NCBI GenBank assembly: GCA_009694475.1
Contig: SHUX01000008.1
Span: forward strand, 1-37,697
From: Thermoleophilia bacterium
GTDB taxonomy: Bacteria; Actinomycetota; Thermoleophilia; Gaiellales; F1-60-MAGs149
Length of the DNA: 37,697 nt
Direction: 5' to 3'
Numbering within the stretch: position 1 is the stretch's first letter; each line of letters starts with the position of its first letter. A program made the translations under genes and the position numbers. The notes under the pieces were generated by a model. That model had not been told where the DNA came from, searched no databases, and saw only the letters and a program-made list of their open reading frames with translations. Below are positions 13,789 to 21,543 of the stretch, piece by piece.

Positions 13789-15354
13789 GTGAGCGAGGAC
13801 AACGTCACCACCGAATCGGGCATCCCCATCGAGCCGTTCTATACCGGTGCCGGCGATTCGGCTGTGATTGGTGAGCCCGGCGAGTTTCCGTATACGCGCG
13901 GGGTACGCCCGGATGGCTATCGGCGGCGTGCGTGGACGATGCGGCAGTACGCCGGATTTGCCTCTGCCGAGGAGACGAACGAGCGCTTCCAACTCTTGCT
14001 CGAGCGCGGCCAGACGGGCCTCTCGACGGCCTTTGACCTGCCGACGCAACTGGGTCTCGACTCGGACGATCCGCGTAGCCTCGGCGAGGTTGGTCGCACG
14101 GGTGTCGCGATCGACTCGATCGAGGACATGGAGCGCCTCTTCACGGGCATCCCACTGGGCGACGTCTCGACGTCGATGACGATTAACGCGCCGGCCTCGG
14201 TCTTGCTTTTGCTCTACGAATTGACGGGCGAGCGCCAGGGTGTTGCGCCCGAGCGGTTGAGCGGCACGATCCAGAACGACATCCTTAAGGAGTACGCGGC
14301 TCGCGGCAATTACATCTATCCGCCGCGTCCATCGATGCGTCTGACGGTCGACACGATTCGCTATGCCCAGGAGCGTCTGCCGCGCTTCAACACGATTTCG
14401 ATTTCTGGTTATCACATCCGTGAGGCCGGCTCGACCGCGGTCCAAGAGTTGGCTTTTACGCTCGCGAATGGGCTGGCCTATGTGCAGGCTGCGGTTGATG
14501 GCGGGCTCGATATTGATGCCTTCGCGCCGCGCCTGTCGTTCTTCTTCAATGCGCATAACGATGTCTTCCAAGAGGTCGCGAAGTTTCGCGCGGCACGCCG
14601 GATGTGGGCGGGCTTTATGCGCGACCGGTTTGGCGCCAAGGATGAGCGCAGTCTGATGCTGCGCTTCCACGCGCAGACGGGTGGCTCGACGTTGACGGCG
14701 CAGCAGCCCGAGGTCAACCTCGTCCGCGTCGCGTTGCAGGCCTTCTCGGCCGCGGCCGGTGGCGCCCAGTCGCTCCATACGAATGGTTTTGATGAGGCGC
14801 TCGCGCTCCCCACCGAGCATGCGGCGACGCTTGCCTTGCGGACGCAGCAGGTGCTGCTGCACGAGTCGGGTGTGCCGGCAACGGCCGATCCGTTTGGTGG
14901 CTCGTGGTATGTCGAGCAGTTGACGGACGAGCTTCAGGCAAGGGCGCAAGAGTTGATTGACGAGATCGATCGCAAGGGCGGCAGCGTCCGTGCGATCGAA
15001 GAGGGCTTTATCCAGGACCAGATCGAGGAGTCCTCGTATCGCTCGCAGTTGCGGCTCGAGCGTGGCGATGATATCGTCGTTGGCGTTAATAAGTACCGCA
15101 ATGATGAGGAGCCCGTTGTGCCGATCCATCGGCTCGACGCGAACCTTGAGCAAGAGCAGGTGGCGCGTACACAGGCGCTGCGTGCTGCCCGTGACAGTGG
15201 CGCGGTTGAGTCGGCGCTTGTAGATGTGCGTGCCGCTGCCGACACCCCCGATCGCAACATGCTCGAGCCGATGCGCGTCGCCCTCGCTGCCCACGCCACT
15301 GTGGGCGAGGTTTGCGGCGTACTGCGCGAGGCGTGGGGCACGCACGACCGTTGA
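13789..15354 (+). CDS. Methylmalonyl-CoA mutase large (catalytic) subunit, no B12 domain
   Basis: Radical B12 enzyme interconverting methylmalonyl-CoA and succinyl-CoA. The 521-aa chain is the TIM-barrel half only; the C-terminal cobalamin-binding domain of one-chain mutases (~730 aa) is absent, so a separate small subunit is needed and is not in the window. Substrate-site residues align without gaps to the Propionibacterium enzyme as I recall it: Tyr54 in WTMRQYAGF (Tyr89), Gln162 (Gln197), Arg172 (Arg207) and His209 in GYH (His244). Tyr plus Arg favour methylmalonyl-CoA over isobutyryl- or hydroxyisobutyryl-CoA, whose mutases carry Gln at the Arg position. The PTMY motif before it reads PDGY here. 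pccB follows 54 nt later. Confidence 0.9.
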   Translation: MSEDNVTTESGIPIEPFYTGAGDSAVIGEPGEFPYTRGVRPDGYRRRAWTMRQYAGFASAEETNERFQLLLERGQTGLSTAFDLPTQLGLDSDDPRSLGEVGRTGVAIDSIEDMERLFTGIPLGDVSTSMTINAPASVLLLLYELTGERQGVAPERLSGTIQNDILKEYAARGNYIYPPRPSMRLTVDTIRYAQERLPRFNTISISGYHIREAGSTAVQELAFTLANGLAYVQAAVDGGLDIDAFAPRLSFFFNAHNDVFQEVAKFRAARRMWAGFMRDRFGAKDERSLMLRFHAQTGGSTLTAQQPEVNLVRVALQAFSAAAGGAQSLHTNGFDEALALPTEHAATLALRTQQVLLHESGVPATADPFGGSWYVEQLTDELQARAQELIDEIDRKGGSVRAIEEGFIQDQIEESSYRSQLRLERGDDIVVGVNKYRNDEEPVVPIHRLDANLEQEQVARTQALRAARDSGAVESALVDVRAAADTPDRNMLEPMRVALAAHATVGEVCGVLREAWGTHDR

Positions 15355-15408
15355 GTCCGCCCGGACGGGCTATTCTCTCGTCGTCGACAGCAGGAAGGTA
15401 CTAATCCC

Positions 15409-16971
15409 GTGACTGATCGCCATGATCCCGGCACCACAGCACAGCGCATCGCCCATCTTGAGGACCTGCGCGTGCAGTCGCAGTACATCGATCCGAAGGC
15501 CGAGGAGCGCCAGCGCGCTCGTGGTAAGGGCTTGGCGCGCGAGCGTATCGAGGCGTTGTTTGATGCGGGCACGTTTCGCGAGATCGATCGTTATGCGCAG
15601 CATCGCAATGCCGAGCTGGCCGATCGTCGCCCGTATGGCGATGGCGTCATCACTGGGCATGGTCTGATCCACGGCCGGCGAGTCTTTGCCTTCTCGCAGG
15701 ACTTCACCGTTTTTGGCGGCTCGCTTGGCGAAGTTTTTGCTGAGAAGATCTGCAAGGTGATGGACCTGGCACTGCGCTATGGCTGTCCGTTTATCGGCAT
15801 CAACGATTCGGGTGGTGCGCGCATCCAAGAGGGCGTCGTCTCGCTTGGCGGTTATGCCGACATCTTTCAGCGCAACGTTGATGCCTCGGGTGTGATTCCC
15901 CAGATCTCGCTGATTATGGGGCCCTGTGCGGGTGGCGCGGTCTACTCGCCGGCGATTACCGACTTTATTCTGATGGTCCGCGAGACCTCGCACATGTTTA
16001 TCACCGGCCCCGATGTGGTGCGGGCAGTGACGGGCGAAGAGGTCACGATGGAAGAGCTTGGCGGTGCGGATACTCATGCCGAGAAGAGCGGCGTCTGCCA
16101 CTTGGTCTGTGAGGACGAGGCCGCGTGTATCGCGGATGCGCGTGCGCTGATCTCGTTCTTGCCGCAGAACAATGTTGATGCTCCGCCGTGGGCGCCGACG
16201 GACGATCCTGCCGATCGTCTCTGCACCGAGCTCGACACGCTGATCCCCGATAGTACGAATAAGCCGTACGACATGAATGCCGTGATTCGTTCGGTCGTCG
16301 ACGATGGCGCGTTCTTCGAGATCCAGCCGACGTATGCCCGCAATATCGTGACGGGCTTTGCGCGACTCAACGGACACTCGATTGGCATCGTTGGCAACCA
16401 GCCAGGTCAGCTCGCGGGTGTGCTTGATATTGCCTCGAGCGAGAAGGCTGCGCGTTTCGTGCGTACCTGCGACGCCTTTGGTATTCCGATCCTGACCCTC
16501 GTTGACGTGCCGGGTTTCTTGCCGGGTACCGAGCAGGAGTGGGGCGGCATCATTCGCCATGGCGCGAAGTTGCTCTACGCGTATGGTGAGGCAACGGTGC
16601 CGAAGCTGACGCTGATTACGCGCAAGGCCTACGGTGGTGCCTACGACGTGATGGGTTCGAAGCATCTGCGCGCCGATGTCAACTTGGCTTGGCCAACGGC
16701 GGAGGTCGCGGTGATGGGGCCTGAGGGTGCCGTCAACGTCGTCTATCGCAAGGAGCTGGCTGAGGCGGCCGATCCTGATTCTCGTCGGATCGAGCTGATC
16801 GACGAGTATCGCGCGCGTTTCGCGAATCCGTATACGGCCGCCGAGCGCGGCTTCGTTGACGACGTGATCCTGCCGCACGAGACGCGTCACGTGCTGATCG
16901 ACGCGCTCGAGGCTTCGTTGACGAAGCGCGTTGAGCGGCCTAAGCGTAAGCACGGGAACATCCCGCTGTGA
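15409..16971 (+). CDS. pccB: Propionyl-CoA carboxylase beta subunit (carboxyltransferase)
   Basis: Transfers the carboxyl group from biotin to propionyl-CoA, making methylmalonyl-CoA. The 520 aa have both halves of the carboxyltransferase: the N-terminal one with [15 protein letters not shown] (about 99-113), GGARIQEGV (135-143) and [13 protein letters not shown] (170-182), and the C-terminal one with [12 protein letters not shown] (329-340), [12 protein letters not shown] (366-377) and [16 protein letters not shown] (405-420). Asp413 in that last motif matches the Asp422 that sets propionyl-CoA preference in Streptomyces PccB. Start GTG has AGGAAGG upstream. The stop overlaps the GTG of a 56-codon ORF (GTGA), which in turn overlaps pccA. 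Confidence 0.95.
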   Translation: MTDRHDPGTTAQRIAHLEDLRVQSQYIDPKAEERQRARGKGLARERIEALFDAGTFREIDRYAQHRNAELADRRPYGDGVITGHGLIHGRRVFAFSQDFTVFGGSLGEVFAEKICKVMDLALRYGCPFIGINDSGGARIQEGVVSLGGYADIFQRNVDASGVIPQISLIMGPCAGGAVYSPAITDFILMVRETSHMFITGPDVVRAVTGEEVTMEELGGADTHAEKSGVCHLVCEDEAACIADARALISFLPQNNVDAPPWAPTDDPADRLCTELDTLIPDSTNKPYDMNAVIRSVVDDGAFFEIQPTYARNIVTGFARLNGHSIGIVGNQPGQLAGVLDIASSEKAARFVRTCDAFGIPILTLVDVPGFLPGTEQEWGGIIRHGAKLLYAYGEATVPKLTLITRKAYGGAYDVMGSKHLRADVNLAWPTAEVAVMGPEGAVNVVYRKELAEAADPDSRRIELIDEYRARFANPYTAAERGFVDDVILPHETRHVLIDALEASLTKRVERPKRKHGNIPL

Positions 16972-17138
16972 GCGAAGAGAAGCGTGACGAGACGGCTGTG
17001 GCAGAGCAGCGTGCGATCGCTGCTGCTCTCGCGATCGTCGAGCGTGATGGCCCGCTCGCAGGGCATCCGGCCGATCGCAGCGCGTGGCGTCAGCAGGCTG
17101 CGCGCGAGCAGATCGACAACGGGATCGAGGCGCGATGA
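16968..17138 (+). CDS. Small acyl-CoA carboxylase epsilon-like protein (56 aa)
   Basis: This ORF is too short for the supplied track. It starts at GTG sharing GTGA with the pccB stop and ends in TGA sharing ATGA with the pccA start, so it is translationally coupled on both sides. Sequence runs [14 protein letters not shown] to the C-terminal [15 protein letters not shown]. Helical, charged, no membrane segment. Actinobacterial acyl-CoA carboxylases often have a small epsilon subunit (AccE/PccE) with a Trp- and Arg-rich C-terminus encoded beside beta. The position and the W-R-x-x-AR ending fit that role, but homology is too weak to be certain. Confidence 0.72.
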   Translation: MSEEKRDETAVAEQRAIAAALAIVERDGPLAGHPADRSAWRQQAAREQIDNGIEAR

Positions 17139-18901
17139 CGCCGCCGTTTAGTCGCATTCTGGTCGCCAACCGTGGCGAGATCGCCATCCGCGTTTTTCGC
17201 GCCTGCCGCGAGCTCGGTGTCGAGACGGTCGCCGTCTACTCCGAGGCAGATGCTGGTGCGCCGCACGTGCGCTACGCCGACGAGGCTGTGCTGCTCGGTG
17301 CCGCCGCGCCGAGTGAGAGCTATCTCAATATTCCCAAGTTGATCGACGCCGCCAAGCGCACGGGCGCGCAGGCGATCCACCCGGGCTACGGTTTTCTTGC
17401 CGAGAGCGCCCCGTTTGCAACTGCGGTGGAAGAGGCTGGTCTGGTCTGGATCGGTCCGCCGCCGAGTGCAATCGATGCGATGGGCTCGAAGATCAACTCG
17501 CGCATCCTGATGGCCGATGCGGGCGTGCCGATCGTGCCTGGCACGACCGAGGAGATTACGGATCCCGTCCGTGTTGTCGAGTTGGGTGAGCAGTACGGCT
17601 GGCCGATTGCCCTCAAGGCCTCGGCCGGTGGTGGTGGTCGTGGTCTCAAGGTGGTGCACGAGGCGTCGGAGGCCGAGCGCCTGCTCGAGGCCGCCAAGCG
17701 CGAGGGCGAGGCCTGGTTTGGCAACGGCGCGGTCTACGTCGAGAAGTACGTCGAGGACCCGCGGCACGTCGAGATCCAGGTGATGGCCGACATGCACGGC
17801 ACGACGGTGCATCTTGGCGAGCGTGATTGCACGCTGCAGCGCCGGCATCAGAAGATCGTCGAGGAGTCCCCGTCGCCGGCCGTCAACGAGGAGTTGCGGG
17901 CGCGGATGGGTGCGATGGCGGTCGCGGCTGCCGAGGCCGTCGGCTACGTCGGTGCTGGCACTGTCGAGTGTCTGCTCGATCGGCATGGCGATTTCTTTTT
18001 CCTCGAGATGAACACGCGTATTCAGGTTGAGCATCCGGTCACCGAACTCGTCACGGGTGTCGATCTTGTGCGCGAGCAGATCCTCGTCGCCTCGGGCCAG
18101 CCCTTGTCGTTTGCGCAGTCCGACATCGTTATGCGTGGGCACGCGATCGAGTGTCGTGTCAATGCCGAGGATCCGGCCAATGGCTTTACGCCGTCGCCGG
18201 GCAAGTTGCTCCGCCACCGACTGCCGAGTGGTCCGGGCATCCGCGTCGAGTCGGGCGTGGAGGAGGGCGGCGAGATCAACGACCGCTACGACCCGATGGT
18301 CGCCAAACTGCTCGTCTGGGATACGTCGCGCGAGCGGGCGATTGCCCGCATGCGTCGCGCGCTCGATGAGTACGAAATCGTCGGGCCCAAGACGCTCTTG
18401 CCGATGCACCGCATCGTTATGCGCGCGCCCGAGTTTGCGGCGGGCGAGACCTGCGCCGGTTTGGTCGAGGGTGCCTGGGCCGATGCCTGCGCTGCTCTCG
18501 CTGACGAGTCGACTGCTGCTCCTGCTCAGTCCGCCAGCGGCACGACGATTCCTCGTCATGTTCCTGTCGAGGTCGATGGTCGTCGCTACGACGTGGTCTT
18601 GCGGTTGCCGGCTGCGGCTGGTGCCAAGGAGGCGCGCAACCGCATTCGTGCCCGCCAAAGTGGCGGTGTGGGTGGTGCTTCAGAGGGCTCGATCGTCTCG
18701 CCAATGCAGGGCACGGTGCTGCAACTCGAGGTCGCCGAGGGCGATCATGTTGAGGCTGGTCAGGTGGTGGCCGTCGTCGAGGCGATGAAGATGGAGAACG
18801 AGGTTACGTCGCTGCGCGACGGCACTGTCGAGATGGTGCATGTGCAGGCGGGGCAGGGCGTACAGGCCGGTCAGGTCTTGCTCGAACTCGCTGGCGACTA
18901 G
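17135..18901 (+). CDS. pccA: Propionyl/acyl-CoA carboxylase alpha subunit (biotin carboxylase + BCCP)
   Basis: The ATP-dependent biotin carboxylase and the biotin carrier in one 588-aa chain. Biotin carboxylase domain ~1-445: ILVANRGEIA (8-17), HPGYGFLAE (82-90), the Gly-rich ATP loop KASAGGGGRG (161-170), HVEIQVM (211-217) and EMNTRIQVEHPVTE (291-304). A short linker is followed by the biotinyl domain (about 520-588) with EAMKMEN, Lys552 being the biotinylation site. Its length fits the short actinobacterial alpha subunits. The ATG at 17135 overlaps the small ORF's TGA; the 17-codon longer start in the track is unnecessary. Such alpha chains may serve several acyl-CoA carboxylases. Confidence 0.95.
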   Translation: MTPPFSRILVANRGEIAIRVFRACRELGVETVAVYSEADAGAPHVRYADEAVLLGAAAPSESYLNIPKLIDAAKRTGAQAIHPGYGFLAESAPFATAVEEAGLVWIGPPPSAIDAMGSKINSRILMADAGVPIVPGTTEEITDPVRVVELGEQYGWPIALKASAGGGGRGLKVVHEASEAERLLEAAKREGEAWFGNGAVYVEKYVEDPRHVEIQVMADMHGTTVHLGERDCTLQRRHQKIVEESPSPAVNEELRARMGAMAVAAAEAVGYVGAGTVECLLDRHGDFFFLEMNTRIQVEHPVTELVTGVDLVREQILVASGQPLSFAQSDIVMRGHAIECRVNAEDPANGFTPSPGKLLRHRLPSGPGIRVESGVEEGGEINDRYDPMVAKLLVWDTSRERAIARMRRALDEYEIVGPKTLLPMHRIVMRAPEFAAGETCAGLVEGAWADACAALADESTAAPAQSASGTTIPRHVPVEVDGRRYDVVLRLPAAAGAKEARNRIRARQSGGVGGASEGSIVSPMQGTVLQLEVAEGDHVEAGQVVAVVEAMKMENEVTSLRDGTVEMVHVQAGQGVQAGQVLLELAGD

Positions 18902-18966
18902 CGAAAATCAGCCTCGGTTCGGTCGCTGGTGGAGGTCGTTCATTCGTAAGTCGTGTCGACGTTGCG

Positions 18967-18972
18967 TATAGT
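18967..18972 (+). promoter_or_regulatory. -10 box for the leaderless GntR-family gene
   Basis: TATAGT, CCGGCA, ATG at 18979. It is the closest to the TATAAT consensus of all the boxes here. No good -35 element is visible at 16-18 nt, and no clear palindromic operator. Confidence 0.62.
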
Positions 18973-18978
18973 CCGGCA

Positions 18979-19722
18979 ATGGGACAGATCGATACAACTG
19001 TGTGGGAAGACGAACCGGTCTACGTGCGCGACGCTGTCTTCCAGCCGATCGATACGCCGACGGCTGTCGATGAGGTGGCGCGGCGGATTCGTCAGGCGAT
19101 CGTGCTTGGTGTGTTGCGCGACGGCGACCGGCTGCCGGCCGAGACCGAGTTGGCCAAGCGCATCGGTGTCGGTGTGATGACGGTCCGCGCGGCCCTGTCC
19201 GAGTTGCGCGCCGATGGTCTGCTCGAGACGCATCGTGGTCGCCTTGGCGGCTCGTTCGTGGCGTCGAGCCACATGGCGTTTTTGTCGGGCACGTCGCCGA
19301 CGAACCCCGAGACGTTCCGCAACAAGGCTCAGGTCTTGGGTGGACTCGAGGCGCACGCGACGCTGCTTGCAACTGCGCTCGTCACCGAAGACGAATTGGT
19401 CATCTTGGGTGAGCTGGTCGAGGAGATCAACCAGCCGCACTCGACGAGTGAGGTCGGCATTCTCAATAATCGCTTCCACCTGACGATCGCGTCGGCCTCC
19501 GGCAATCGCCTGCTGGTCTCGGAGATCAGCCAGCGCCGCGCTGAGCTCTACGCCGACGCCTTTGCGCTCGCCGAAGTCGAGTTGCCGCTGCCTCCTGGCA
19601 ACGACGCGCACCCTGGCATCGTCGAGGCGATGACGGTCCGCGATGGCCAACTCGCGTCGACGCGGATGTGGGAGCACCACCAGTTCACGATGGATGGGGT
19701 ACTCACAGCGCGACGCGCCTAG
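18979..19722 (+). CDS. GntR-family transcriptional regulator, FadR/FCD type
   Basis: 247-aa DNA-binding regulator. Winged helix-turn-helix about 28-90: VARRIRQAIVLGVLRDGDRL, PAETELAKRIGVGVMTVRAALSEL, GLLETHRGRLGGSFV. The C-terminal all-helical FCD effector domain includes NNRFHLTIASASGN and EHHQF, whose histidines suit the metal and carboxylate site of this class. Relatives respond to organic acids or acyl-CoAs. Lying between the propionyl-CoA carboxylase genes and the ETF oxidoreductase, it may control propionate or fatty-acid catabolism; that is inference. It is leaderless by its TATAGT-N6-ATG start. Its stop codon overlaps the second copy of the dispersed hairpin. Confidence 0.88.
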   Translation: MGQIDTTVWEDEPVYVRDAVFQPIDTPTAVDEVARRIRQAIVLGVLRDGDRLPAETELAKRIGVGVMTVRAALSELRADGLLETHRGRLGGSFVASSHMAFLSGTSPTNPETFRNKAQVLGGLEAHATLLATALVTEDELVILGELVEEINQPHSTSEVGILNNRFHLTIASASGNRLLVSEISQRRAELYADAFALAEVELPLPPGNDAHPGIVEAMTVRDGQLASTRMWEHHQFTMDGVLTARRA

Positions 19723-19758
19723 GGGGACATGACAAACCCCGGTTTGTGATGTCCTCTT
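19721..19758. repeat. Repeated stop-codon-abutting hairpin, copy 2
   Basis: AGGGGGACATGACAAACC / GGTTTGTGATGTCCTCTT pairs over 17 of 18 positions, including two G-T wobbles. It begins on the A of the regulator's TAG stop. The likeness to 4561-4598 extends beyond the hairpin, since CTGGATCGAC occurs exactly 54 nt from the start in both copies (4615-4624 and 19775-19784). Confidence 0.75.
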
Positions 19759-19813
19759 CGGTCTGCGCGTGGTGCTGGATCGACTCTGTTCCGAGCGCGT
19801 AGGGAGTCCGCGC

Positions 19814-19819
19814 TATCGT
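19814..19819 (+). promoter_or_regulatory. -10 box for the ETF oxidoreductase gene
   Basis: TATCGT, GCCCGTG (7 nt), ATG at 19827. It favours that ATG over the GTG at 19818 (three codons upstream), which overlaps the box itself. Confidence 0.55.
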
Positions 19820-19826
19820 GCCCGTG

Positions 19827-21530
19827 ATGCCCACGTTTCCGAGTGAATTTCCACCGCCGTACGATCCCGCCAACGCGGTTGATCAGCCGGTAGCACCGGA
19901 AGATCTAAAGATCCCAGCCGGTGTCTGTATCGTCGGTGGTGGTGCGGCGGGTCTCGCCTGTGCCGTCAAACTCGGCCAGTTGCTGGCCGACGATCCCGAG
20001 TCGCTCGAGCGGCTCGGCGAGGTGCCGATTGTCGTCATCGAGAAGGGCAAGGCTGTTGGCAGCCACTCGCTGAGTGGCGCGATGGTTAACCTCCAGCCGC
20101 TGCGCGATCTGTTTCCGGATCTCAAGGACGATGACTTTCCCACCTTTGGCGCGGTCGATAAAGAGTCGGTGCACTTCCTGACCAGCGAGAAAAGGCACAT
20201 CAAGCTGCCGACGCCGCCCGAGTTTAAGAACCACGGCAACCATGCGCTGTCGCTGGCGACGCTCAACAAGTGGTTGGCCGAGCAGGCCGAGGCGCTCGGC
20301 GCGTACGTGCTGCCCGAAACGGATGCGCAGGAGTTGCTCGTCGAGGACGGTCGTGTGGTCGGCATTCGCACGGGCATTAAAGGACTCGACAAGGATGGTG
20401 CAGAGAAGCCTGGCGCGGCTCCTGCGACCGAGGTGCTGGCCCAGGTGACGGTGCTTGCCGAGGGAGCGCAGGGCAAGTTGCGCGAAGCCGCACTGACGGC
20501 CTTCGACGTCTCGAGCCCATACCCGCAGATCTACGCGCTTGGTGTCAAAGAACTGTGGAAGGTCTCAAAGCCACTCGACCGCATCATTCACACCCTTGGC
20601 TGGCCACTACGTGGTGCTGGTCGCTACCGCGAGTTCGGCGGCTCGTGGATCTATCCGATGGGTCCCGACCACGTTTCGATCGGTCTTGTTGTTGGTCTCG
20701 ACTGGGCCGACTCGTCGCTGAGCGTCCACGACTTGCTGCAAGAGCTCAAACTGCATCCGCTGGTCCGCAACATCTTGGAGGGTGGCGAACGCGTCGAGTG
20801 GGGCGCGAAGATCATTCCTGAGGGCGGCTACTACGCGATGCCCGACCAGCTCAGCCTGCCGGGAGCACTATTGGTGGGCGATAGTGCGGGCTTCGTCAAC
20901 GTGCCGCGTCTGAAGGGTGTGCACTACGCGATTCGCTCGGGCATTCTGGCCGCGCAGGCGATCCACGCTGCTCTTCGTGCTGGGCACGACATCACGGCGG
21001 CCGGTGCGCTCGCCGCGTACGATTCGTCGGTGCGCGAAGGCGAGATCGGTAGGGATCTTTACGAGGTGCGCAACATGCGCCAGCAGTTCCAGAAGGGTCT
21101 GATCATGGGCGGCTCGATCGTGCCGCTGATCACCGCCACCAAGGGTAAGTTTCCCAGTGGCGCGACCGCCTTTACTGCCGACGCGAAGCACGAGGTCGAG
21201 AACCTCAACAGTCGCTACACGGCGCCGGATGGCTCGTACACGTTCGACAAGTTGTCGAGCGTCTTTTTGTCTGGCAACAAGACGCGCGACGATCAGCCGA
21301 ACCACCTGCGTATTCACCAGCCGCGTGTGCCGCTCGAACTCGCCGAGACCTGGGTCAACATGTGCCCGGCGCAGGTCTACGAGATCGTCGAGGGCTCCGA
21401 GTCGCGCGACGGCATGGTGCGCGTCCATATGGATCCGTCGAATTGCGTGCAGTGCGGTGCAATCACCGCCAAGGGTGGCCGCTTTACCCCGCCCGAGGGC
21501 GGCAGCGGCCCCGAATACCAGAAGATGTAG
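19827..21530 (+). CDS. Electron-transfer flavoprotein:quinone oxidoreductase-like protein
   Basis: Membrane-surface flavoprotein passing electrons from ETF (fed by acyl-CoA dehydrogenases) to the quinone pool. In 567 aa: an FAD Rossmann motif (CIVGGGAAGLACAV, about 34-47), GSHSLSGAM (about 75-83), the quinone-binding middle region and a second FAD contact (LLVGDSAGFVNVPRLKGVHYA, about 351-371). The C-terminal ferredoxin-like part has CPAQVYE (Cys513) and NCVQC (Cys540, Cys543), then PPEGGSGPEYQ. Canonical enzymes read CxxCxxC here; the fourth ligand position is Ile546 (CVQCGAI). The cluster may be three-iron, ligated otherwise, or altered. ETF alpha/beta genes are not in the window. sucC follows after 13 nt. 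Confidence 0.9.
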   Translation: MPTFPSEFPPPYDPANAVDQPVAPEDLKIPAGVCIVGGGAAGLACAVKLGQLLADDPESLERLGEVPIVVIEKGKAVGSHSLSGAMVNLQPLRDLFPDLKDDDFPTFGAVDKESVHFLTSEKRHIKLPTPPEFKNHGNHALSLATLNKWLAEQAEALGAYVLPETDAQELLVEDGRVVGIRTGIKGLDKDGAEKPGAAPATEVLAQVTVLAEGAQGKLREAALTAFDVSSPYPQIYALGVKELWKVSKPLDRIIHTLGWPLRGAGRYREFGGSWIYPMGPDHVSIGLVVGLDWADSSLSVHDLLQELKLHPLVRNILEGGERVEWGAKIIPEGGYYAMPDQLSLPGALLVGDSAGFVNVPRLKGVHYAIRSGILAAQAIHAALRAGHDITAAGALAAYDSSVREGEIGRDLYEVRNMRQQFQKGLIMGGSIVPLITATKGKFPSGATAFTADAKHEVENLNSRYTAPDGSYTFDKLSSVFLSGNKTRDDQPNHLRIHQPRVPLELAETWVNMCPAQVYEIVEGSESRDGMVRVHMDPSNCVQCGAITAKGGRFTPPEGGSGPEYQKM

Positions 21531-21543
21531 GTCGGGAGGCACC

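Noticed and set aside
13774-15345. 523-aa minus-strand ORF opposite the mutase gene
   Set aside because: Shadow frame; no recognisable motif, while the plus strand encodes a well-aligned mutase.
15370-18658. Two 500-600 aa minus-strand ORFs across pccB and pccA
   Set aside because: Antisense shadows in GC-rich coding DNA; plus-strand proteins are unambiguous.
19818-19826. GTG 19818 as the ETF oxidoreductase start
   Set aside because: It overlaps the TATCGT box. ATG 19827 sits at the leaderless position used by neighbouring genes; the difference is only three residues.
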